This document shows, in pieces, positions 1 to 9,000 of a stretch of DNA of 14,780 nt. The notes under the pieces are model-generated. The model was given only the letters and a program-made list of their open reading frames with translations, made no database searches and had not been told where the DNA came from. Within the stretch, counting starts at the first letter, position 1. Each line of letters opens with the position of its first letter. Position numbers and translations under genes: made by a program. The stretch is from Ichthyophonus hoferi (Eukaryota; Opisthokonta; Ichthyosporea; Ichthyophonida; Ichthyophonidae), in the NCBI GenBank assembly GCA_002751075.1, contig NAOQ01000837.1, positions 12,497-27,276 of the forward strand, in the 5' to 3' direction.

Positions 1-106
1 TCAGATTGTAAAGCAGAAAAGAAAACCAAAGCCCTGTTGCTACTTTCCCATGTGGAAACTGAAGTCCAATCGGAAGACAGTAGTATCTTTCCTTGTGAGT
101 AGCTGA
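1..106 (+). CDS. 3' end of a plus-strand gene, frame uncertain (partial)
   Basis: The window opens in open sequence that is richer in GC than what follows. Two plus-strand frames are open from the edge. Frame 1 runs to TAG at 100-102 and reads 33 residues, ending SSIFPCE. Frame 2 runs to TGA at 104-106 and ends VVSFLVSS, with a lysine- and arginine-rich start. Both stops fall within five bases of each other. A GTGAGT at 95-100 could instead be a splice donor, in which case the gene would continue to the right. No domain is recognisable in so short a piece. The AATAAA about 200 bases downstream supports a terminal exon. The product and the correct frame are not known. Confidence 0.4.
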   Translation, partial: QIVKQKRKPKPCCYFPMWKLKSNRKTVVSFLVSS

Positions 107-330
107 TAAGATCCAAATTTCCTATTGGCAGCAGCAGGTTATGTTGGCGGGAATTACAACTTGCGTTGATCAATGGCCTTCCCGCTAGTCAATGATTTGA
201 TTGCTCGGTGCTGTGTTCGACTAATCAATTAGCTTACGGGTTTACTAAATATTTAATGTTTACATAAAGTATTTAATGTTTATGTTTACATACATTGTCC
301 GCCAATAAAAGATAGCAACCCCGGGTTACG
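103..330 (+). other. probable 3' untranslated region with polyadenylation signal
   Basis: This follows the stop codons at 100-106. A canonical AATAAA lies at 304-309, 200 bases after the stops, and T- and G-containing sequence follows it near 335-355. That is the usual arrangement for cleavage and polyadenylation of a plus-strand transcript. The stretch also holds GCGGGAA at 147-153 and its inverse TTCCCGC at 179-185. The call depends on the leftmost reading frame really ending here. Confidence 0.35.
304..309 (+). promoter_or_regulatory. AATAAA polyadenylation hexamer
   Basis: This is an exact AATAAA in the plus orientation, about 200 bases after the stop codons of the partial gene at the left edge. 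On the opposite strand an AATAAA reads at 344-349. The spot could therefore serve convergent transcripts: the left-edge gene on plus and the receptor gene on minus. In sequence this AT-rich a hexamer is expected often by chance, so position is the only support. Confidence 0.35.
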
Positions 331-577
331 ATTGGACTAGTATTTTATTCTGGTTTATCACTAGCTTCTAGGTTTGAAGTACTTGATAAATATTATTTAT
401 AGGATGTCATATATTACAAGTTATGTTAATTGTGAGTTGTGCTAATATACTAATAGCACAACTTTATTGTAATCAATCATCTAGGGTTGCCATGTATGTC
501 AGCGAGAAAGTTTTACCATAAATGTGGCGTTATTTTATATGCAAAAATAAAAAATAAAATTTATTTATTCATAGACT

Positions 578-611
578 GAAGAAGTAATCTATATTGTATA
601 CTAACTTCTTC
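578..611. repeat. 8-bp inverted repeat, possible hairpin
   Basis: GAAGAAGT at 578-585 is the exact reverse complement of ACTTCTTC at 604-611, with an 18-base AT-rich loop. Similarity continues loosely outward (gtggcg near 522, cgccac near 622), as in the ends of a small degenerate transposon, but the outer match is short. No transcript or known element is implied. Confidence 0.35.
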
Positions 612-1171
612 ACTAACTTTGCGCCACTAGTTGTGTCGATGAGAAAAACGTTCAATACGATAATTAAATTTAATAATAGCTCTGGGCCAATAGATTAGTT
701 TAACATTCTGATTCTCATTGGATTGCATAAATGTTGTAAAATAATATACCCATTTTGATGTGAGAAGTAACTCTCTATTGTGTTGGTATACACGAAAATA
801 TTATTGTTTGGAAATAGAAAATATAAAATAATTATATCTTCGTTGTGTTTTTCATTCATTTTAAAAATATATATGTATAAAATTGTTAATGTTATTTTTA
901 CCTAGATTTCTATTGGAAATATTTTAAAACTAGTATCTGCTGCACTGAGTTCAATCAAGTTGACGTATATTATTCTTATCTATGCTATTTGATTTAATTA
1001 ATACTGGATAAGGGATAAGTCAACCCTCCCGTGTGTTCTGCTTGCAGATCACGCAATTGCTCCAAGTTCGGGGAGGCTTTTAACATCTTAACATGTAGTT
1101 TATAAGTGTAAGAGCTATGGTTTAAATCAGTGTGATTATAAATAAGAATCATACTGTTTTCTTCCAGAAGT

Positions 1172-1235
1172 TTAATGGCACCAGACTTCACTAGTTGGCC
1201 TTCTAGTAAAGTATCTGGTTGATAAATTTTCACCA
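1172..1235 (-). CDS. candidate last exon of the receptor gene (weak)
   Basis: The minus strand has a pyrimidine-rich run ending TTTTCAAG, then an exon that would start at 1235. Entered in the phase left by the exon at 2739-3044 (two bases carried over), it adds 20 codons ending SEVWCH and a TAA at 1172-1174. The local sequence is richer in GC than its surroundings. A different frame is open across 994-1254, so the coding frame is not settled. A 48-base candidate exon at 2204-2251 (acceptor TTTCAG, donor GTAAAC) has matching phase at both ends and could sit between. No homology supports either, and the gene could simply stop at the TGA overlapping the donor at 2735-2737. Confidence 0.2.
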
Positions 1236-1468
1236 CTTGAAAATCAAAAGACATAATGATAATAAAATTATAACATGCATATATTCCGGGAGTGATTTCT
1301 TAGCTAGTAGGAACATATTTTGACGCGACTGAAACAGTAACTTTATTATTGCTCGAAACTACTACATATGCAAGCTCTGACTAATTACAATTATAACCAT
1401 TTCGACTTATAATATATACAATTATATTTGAGATGTAAACATACTTCTGGCTATAGAGAACATAGAGT

Positions 1469-1485
1469 TATATATATATATATAT
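1469..1485. repeat. AT dinucleotide microsatellite
   Basis: An uninterrupted TA run of 17 bases in AT-rich intergenic sequence. Confidence 0.8.
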
Positions 1486-2738
1486 GATCATGGGTGTCTG
1501 TATATGAACAACGTGCAATCTACTATTAATTGATTACAATTATAGCTGTTTTGGCCTATATCGTATATATAGGTCTACTGGATAATTATCTCTCTAACAC
1601 CTGGAGGCGTATACGAGGTTTCCTTTGCTTACGACTAGATTTAGCCCTGTGAAGGCGATCGTCCATTTAGTTGGCTTTATGTTCATCTACATTGCTGGTT
1701 GCAAATCGGTATTTTTCTGTCCATCTATTTACTGTAAATATATATATACATCATTACAAAATTATTAGTTTTGCTTGCACCACAATAACAAAATACTATT
1801 TTGGTGATAATATGATATCATCTACTAAACTAAACTACAATATACTATATCGATATTGTTATATGGTTATTTATAGTACATTCATCGCAATAAAAAAATA
1901 CCATTTTAGTGATAATGTAATATAATATATATTGTCATAAGGTTATCTGTTTTTCATCCACCACAATAGCAAAATACTAATTTAGTGACCGCCTAAAAGG
2001 AAAAACAGGGTAGTATATGAGGTAAGAAGAATATATACTCGTGTTTCCTCTAAACTCCATATAATGTACACTGCTAAATCACCATTGTTCTGCACCCAGT
2101 TAGAGTGCAAAAAATAAATCTACTGATCATTTCGATGCTATCTCTTATTATTTTTTGCCAATAACATCTAAACCAAATAGAGTTACTTGTTTTCATTGTT
2201 TACCTGTAGTAGATTAATTTAAAAGGGATGGTATGAGAACTACAACCTAGGCTGAAATCGGCGGGATAACCTCATAAAATAAATGACTCTAAATAATCTA
2301 GTATATATTCCCAAGGTTTAAAACAAAATACCTGAACGGATATTATATCGATGCTATATTCTAGTGTACCGAGGTAGCATTTCTTGTAATCTATATCATG
2401 ATACCAGCAAGATAGCTAAAGAAAAAAAGAACTAAATGAATGAACCCAAAAGGGAAAATATCGTGTGCGTATATTAGATATCCTTTTGAGATAAATAAAA
2501 AACACTCTATATGTATGTCAATGAATATAACGGTTTTGCTGGTTAGCACTTAGAAATATCGTTTTAATTCCCTAGATGTAAATTAGAAACAATTGGTGGA
2601 AAAACAATTGATGCCAAATTAATTGTGATTATAAATATGCCGACATATGTTGTATATGCAGCTATATTCTATTATAATACATATGAAGTGGTGGCCTCTA
2701 TGTTTAAACTTATTTGACAGTCATTGGACGGTACTCAC

Positions 2739-3044
2739 CTAACTAGTGGTACACTGGTGGTTGTACCCTCTCGTTCCTCCAAATCATATTCTATCCATAT
2801 ATCCGACGTCTCTCTTTTCACTACTTGCTTATTGTTTACCTTTCTATCACCGCCTGCATGCCATGGATAATATGGACCTAATCTTGCTGATGATTCAGGA
2901 GGGGTGGAGTAGGCAGGTGGAGTGCCATGGCTATTAGTGGGCATGGAGGGAGGACTTTTATACGATGGAGGGCAAGCCTCATCAGACAAAGAAGTAACAT
3001 CCAGACCAGTAATATCATCGGGTTCGGTCCGCTTGTACCCTTTC
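2739..3044 (-). CDS. receptor exon 8: cytoplasmic tail with two PPxY motifs
   Basis: The acceptor is TTGCGACAG|G after a pyrimidine run, at 3045. The donor is TTAG|GTGAGTACC, a near-perfect consensus, at 2733-2738. The 306 bases enter with one base completing a Thr codon and leave with two. The 101 full codons (residues 267-367) are proline- and serine-rich. They include PPSY at 2960-2971 and PPAY at 2909-2920, each embedded in a wider PPxYxxPP pattern, and end in an acidic stretch around WIEYDLEERE. PPxY is the established ligand of class I WW domains. If the donor is unused, translation stops at the TGA at 2735-2737, one residue (Arg) further on. That would make this the last exon with C terminus SVPLVR. 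Confidence 0.88.
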
Positions 3045-6000
3045 CTGTCGCAAGAAAAAAGGGGGACATGGCAGAAGATTAGAATGAGGTATTATTATAA
3101 GGAAAAATAAAATCATATGATTGGGTCTCCTATGGAAAACGACTAGAACTGTTGTGGTTGAGTCTTTCTTCAATTAATGGAAGATTACTATAAAGATAGA
3201 GCCATCATTAACGCCTTCTCTTACATCACACTCGTCTCAACTTTCTACTGAAAGTGAATCAGAGCTAAGAGCTGCCTTTATTGTTGGCCCAGCAAGAGAC
3301 ACTTCTAAACAACATCTAATTGGAGCCCCCGAGGTCTGTGGACAAATCAATAGAGCTACTACAGATTGCTATGAACAATATGGATGATACGATCGGGAAT
3401 GTAAGCGCATAAAATCCGTAAGAGACATATTGGTATTTGTGAATCTTTGAAAAGACCAATAGAAACAAAATTAGAAAGGAGAACGATATATAAATATAAT
3501 TATAAGTATTAAGTAGGATATTTCGTTTATGATAATCTAATTCCAAATAGTTACCACGTAAGTTAAAATGATGCTTTCAATAGAAGGGCACCAATTTATA
3601 AGCAAGCTTTATTATTCTATCATATAGAGGAGAAAGAGCATGAGTTTATAGAAATTTAAATCTGCTATGTTCTAATCAGTTAGGTCTCTAATATACAACT
3701 AATCTTCTGGTACTTCATTTGGGGGTATTGTGAAGTGTGAGTCTATATCGTAGGAAGTGTACATATTTTTGAAATTCAGACAAATTTATCTGAACGTCCT
3801 AAATCTATGTATCTTTGAAGTTTCTATCATTGTTGAAAAGTGCAAAATATCCTTTAAAGTATTTTAAAGTAGCTATTATAGAAAGTACTCACGTATTTTT
3901 CAACGCCTGGAGCCATGGCTGGACTAACAAATCATTGGCATTATTCCCATTCGCTTCACTGTTAGCATTAACATCACGGCGGTCTATCCTGGAAAATCTG
4001 GATGGTCTATGAGCACAGTCTTCACGCCATGCCTTTTGTCGCCGTCGCGCCTTGCACCAACATACAATACAGCTTACCAGACATATACTTAGAGCTACAA
4101 CTACCATAATGATTCCCAGAATAATGGTTAGATTTAGTTGACGACTTCCTTCTTGGAAAGAATCCTCGTTATTATCTTGTTTTTGTGCTTTCGCATCAGT
4201 AACAACTTCAGAATCTGTGTGTAATTATAATATTATTTTACTTTATTGGGCAATAACTTGAACTCTAGTTATCGCTTCAGGTTGACACAGGTAAAACTTG
4301 GCACATCAATCTTTATTTTGTGTTATTTTATGTTATTTTATTATATTATTGTTAAAATTATATACGTTTATCCTGATATAGAGATATGTTCTTCTTTATT
4401 TAGTTTGATGAAGATTTGTGAGCAATCATTATTACCCTTGGTTAAAAAATTTAGCCCTAATGGGCTGATAAGCCAATCAATTTAAAGAATAAGCTTTATG
4501 CTATTAAGATACAACTAAACAAGTGTATTATAAGCGTATATCAATCAGCTGCTGATCAATCTGGATTCAACACAAACGCACTTAGTATTCGAAAGGCAAT
4601 CAGGTCTTTACACAAATGTTTACGGATTAGTCAGCTCATATTCATCAGAACGGATTAAATCAAAATATTTGTTTTACAAGAAAGCAGTATCAATACAAGG
4701 CTTTAAACACTAATAAATATACTGTTCAGTTACTTACAATCATTATTTGATACTAGTTCAAAAGGTCATATTTCGGAATATGAGTTTTATAATTTGTATA
4801 GAGCGGTAATCCTAACTAGAACGTCTTCCGTGTTCATTGACATGTTGTTTCTTTCTCGTTATCCATCTATCTCTAACGCTCACTTACTTATTTCCGTGTC
4901 TTCTTTCCCTCTGTAAATATCATTCATTGTTGAAATTTATAATAATAGTGGGTAGGAACTCATTAAAATTCAATTATTATAATGATGAAATACGTGGATA
5001 ATCTGATCGTATATCTATTAAATATGGCACATTAGAAATATTTTGTGGTCAACCGAAGAAAAATAAGAAAAAGAAGGATGAGGATCTAATTTAAGCCTGT
5101 AATATGGCTATTATAACATATATATGTGTGTGGATTTGCTTGGCAACTGAAAATTACAAATAGAAATTTCAAATAAAACAACTGAGCTTTATTCAGTGTC
5201 ACTGCAGAATGGCACATATCGGCGTTCCCTCCCAATAGTGATTTTTTGTAATCAAAAATATAAAACACTATATATAGACGCCTTTACAATCTAATCATTT
5301 ATTGGCTAATCAGTTAGTCGACAAAAACAATTTAAAGACAGGTGAAGACAAACAATACAGAGAAGATTCTCTATATTCTGATAGAACAGGGAAAAGAGAA
5401 ATCATTCTGAAATGCTCTCTTATTGATAAAGTATAAAAAAATAATTACGTATGGTTAGAAACAAAAACAAATTTAAATGAGGTAATCTTAATTAATAAAA
5501 ATAGTATGAAATAGATCTCTATAGAGAAACATACACTTAACCATAGATACTATTATATATACCACAGAGTACCTCATGTGAAAATATGATTCAAAATAGT
5601 ACCCTTTTTTTTTTTTTCGTACTGATTATGAATAATAATTGTATAAAAAACCTGGAAAAATTGTTGAGGTAGGCATCACGCATTGTAGATAATATCTACA
5701 AATGAAACGTATAAGGCTTCTAGTCAGAAATCAGCAATGCAATTAAAATCCCCTGGGATTAAATTGGAAACAATTTATAAATATCATTTTAAATCATTTT
5801 AAGCCATTTTAAAATGCGTTAATGATTTAAAATACAAGTTATCAGTGGGCAAATGAAATGCACCTATTAAAAACAGCAGTTTTTTAATTAACAAACATCA
5901 TACCTGGTTCAGAAACCGTCTCAACTTCAAACAATACTTGGCTGCTATTGGTATCGCTCTGTAGTGATTTAGGGAAAGAATATCATAATCAGAGTATAAA

Positions 6001-9000
6001 TGGAGATTGATTAAAGCAGATTAAAGAATAATGTCACAATATCATGATAACTGTGATTGAATAAGTAATTTTGACTGAAGTTCCGATAAAAAAAAATCAT
6101 AAAATAATCGGACCAATATTAGCTAACAGCATTAGGTTTCCAGCCAGGCAAATTGATTTGTCGATGCGTTAATGAGGTAGTTATTTTAAGAGCCGTTCTA
6201 ATCTGAGATTAGATTATCAGATTAAGATTAGATAACCCTAAATGAAAACCAAAATAACTAGTAAAAAGCCGGGGCACGCCCATACGTGGCAGCCCCGCAT
6301 GCCTGTGCACTATGATCAGGAATTTTGATTCAAAATCGCAATCACAAGTGTTTGAATGAACAACAAATATCTTCAATTAAAAATTACAAGATATCTTACT
6401 CCCTAAGGTTTTAGAGATTCTGGAGCGCCAAGAGCAACTGGAATAATAACTTATACCATACTCCAGTAGGGTATGCATTGCAACCAATATACATATATAT
6501 ATATATATATATATTATTATTATTATATGGTCTAGTTGTCTAAATCGCAATATAAGTACATGCTTGAGAATATATAACACACAGTTTGAACTGGGGCGGA
6601 ATCCTCGGTAGGAACGGGTAGATCATCATCCTTCTTGAAAATGCAATCTTCAAGGTTTTCATCATGGGTCATCCAGAGATTATAACTACCCTAAGTTATT
6701 ATAGAATAAGGTAAGAATACAGATAGATACGGAAATATTCACATATGGATAAAGATAAAAATATACAGATAAAGGAGTGAAGAGAGAGGGAGTGTGTGTA
6801 TGCGTGCTTGTATATTGGTATGTTTGTATCTATCTGAGCTAGAGAGAGTACAGAATATATATTAATAAGATATATGAATATGAAAATCTGTAGATAGAAA
6901 TGTAAGTGATAAATAAAGAGAGTTTGTGTGCGTAAATAAGTTTTTATTTGTATGTATTCATGGAATATACACAACCCTGAGACCACCAAGAGTCTCAAAT
7001 GAACATTGGCTAAGACAAAGAGAAGGATAATTATAATAATAATGATAACACATTTCTAAATTACAATGATGATATGTTCAAGACAATTATGCTTTGTCGA
7101 ACTAGTGAATACACCTAGGATACATATAATCAGAGATGATCCAGGCATAATCGTATACTATACTATCCCAGGAGAACCAACCCAAATGTAAATAGGCCTA
7201 TTGTAAAGCTATTAGCACAAAATGCATATATATATAGTACTATAATGTATTATATTCAGTGAAAAAGGTATTTTAAAAGTGATACCATATATTTCAAAAT
7301 GATATATTCAAATCAGCCTAAATTTAATCCTGGTCCATTTTAATTACATAGCACACTTCTGAATGGCGATTAGAGGAATTCCATTTATAGTTACATATAT
7401 CCATATACACATGTGTATAGGGTTGTTCATCTAACTCCTTACTGTTTTACATTTATTTTGTGCCAATGCTTTCGCAATTAGCACAGGTCCATTTGAAAAC
7501 CACAATTCAAACCATGTGTGACCCTACATGAAATACCTTGTAATAAACGGAAAGGACAATGTATAACCAGGAAGAATAATGAGCAATTGAAAGGGAAAAA
7601 ATTTAAAAAGGACCTAGAAGAGTATCTAAATACAATATATACAATATTTTCTGGCTAAATATTTCAGTATGCCCGTTGATATATTACAGATAGATTCCCT
7701 CACTCACTGTAAAATACATATAAGCCATATTTAGCTATGCAGATTAAATAAAATCCAGCAAATACAAATTTTACAAAAATGTCTATTGAGTATAACATAA
7801 CAATCATCTAACTCCGGTTTTATATTGGTAATGAGGAATACAAGTATGTTGTTATATATAATGTAATCGATAAATATATAATAATTTATATATAAAAGAT
7901 AATTAGAGTAGAGAGGGAGTCCTACCACAGCGTCTGTATTAACCCCAGTGTTGTTCAAAAACCATATGTAAGTGCCTGGTATGAAACACCCAGTCAACTC
8001 TGTTTTATCAGCCAAAGGCGTGGCATAATTGTTCGATCCATTTACCACTTGGGAAATTGTAAGATGACTCCCTGTATAGAAGACCCATGCAAAGGCAAAG
8101 ACAGAGAATGAAAAAGAAAAAGAAAGAGTGAAGTGGAAAGAAAGAGAGGCAAAGACACGGGAAAATGTGTTAAATAAAAGAAAATTGTGAATCAGTAAAT
8201 ATTAAGTTACCGATGGTAGGTGTAAATAAAATGTGCATTGGTCTCGTCATTTAGAAAGGGTAACCCTAATTGTACTTGCCGGGTTTAAGGGAGAAATTGC
8301 GCTCAATATGTAACATCTATGATAACTGATGATGGGAGTATTTCTTATACAATATTTTATCACTAAATCCTAAGGTTATAAATATCTTGTTGCAAGACCG
8401 TCAACTCCAAAGAAACAGTTAAAGATATAATCATCATACACCTCATCTCTTACATCGCACCCGTCTCAACTTCTTATTGAAAGCAAATCAAAGCAAGAAC
8501 CTGCCTCTAATCCTAACTCCGTAGCAGATACGTCTAAGCGACACCTAATTGGACCCCTAAAGCAAAGCCTGTGGACACGTCACTAGAACTACCACTACCA
8601 CAGATTGCTATATATCTTAGTGCCTATATGCAGCCCATATTAGAGAAGAATATTAATAATTTTTTGAAAAAATACTATACTTATTATCACGAGGTTTTCT
8701 AACATATATATGAATGCTGTAATAGCATAGTATTGTTAAAATACATGTCGGTTATTCGAATTATTACAAATACATATAATCAATTTACCTTAACCATGTA
8801 CACACAGCCATAACTAGATTACAGTTACTACAGATACAACACATTGCCAGGTATGAAGCTGAAGGCTTCTGTATCTCTATATCGATAACGTAAGATTGAG
8901 GAGAAGTTATCAAGAGCTTTGGGCTGCAGGATATATGACGACAATTGCCAAATAGAGCTCAGTAATATCAATACAATTTTTATTCCCAATAATATGCAAT

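Larger units (their letters stand above)
331..2738. other. AT-rich stretch with no confident gene
   Basis: This is very AT-rich and full of stops. It holds a hairpin at 578-611 (GAAGAAGT and ACTTCTTC arms), an AT dinucleotide run at 1469-1485 and scattered AATAAA hexamers on both strands. If the minus-strand receptor gene continues past 2739, its last intron or introns, last exons and 3' untranslated region must lie here. Two weak exon candidates are listed separately (1172-1235, 2204-2251). I see nothing else that can be supported. Confidence 0.5.
5959..6582 (-). other. receptor intron 5 (624 bp)
   Basis: Runs from GTGTGTTA (6582 downward) to ..CACTACAG. It contains a GC-rich copy of repeat family 2 at 6252-6310 and an AT/ATT microsatellite at 6487-6528, close to the donor. 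Confidence 0.75.

Noticed and set aside
994-1254. 86-codon minus frame (..LEGQLVKSGAIKLLEENS..)
   Set aside because: It reads smoothly, but its phase does not fit the upstream exon and no donor or family supports it. It was kept only as the location of a weak terminal exon in another frame.
2780-2800. Possible ITIM-like tyrosine motif (IEYDLE)
   Set aside because: The +3 residue is Glu, not Ile, Leu or Val, so it matches neither the ITIM nor the YxxPhi pattern.
2746-3110. Plus-strand open frames of about 60 codons
   Set aside because: They are antisense shadows of the PPxY exon on the minus strand.
3191-3372. tRNA-derived SINE with pol III boxes
   Set aside because: The best A- and B-box look-alikes are poor and about 110 bases apart, too far for a type 2 promoter.
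3316-3546. 76-codon minus frame with a hydrophobic run
   Set aside because: It overlaps repeat copy A and AT-rich intron sequence, and has no splice support.
4246-4485. 79-codon plus-strand frame with hydrophobic middle
   Set aside because: It lies in an intron, the hydrophobic part comes from T-rich tandem decamers, and there is no other support.
6699-6998. 99-codon minus-strand open frame
   Set aside because: It is a translation of degenerate GA- and TA-rich simple sequence inside an intron, low in complexity and without splice or start support.
7731-7925. Continuation of the exon 4 frame past 7926
   Set aside because: The frame stays open by chance into AT-rich intron sequence. A donor at 7925 and a phase-matched next exon are a better explanation.
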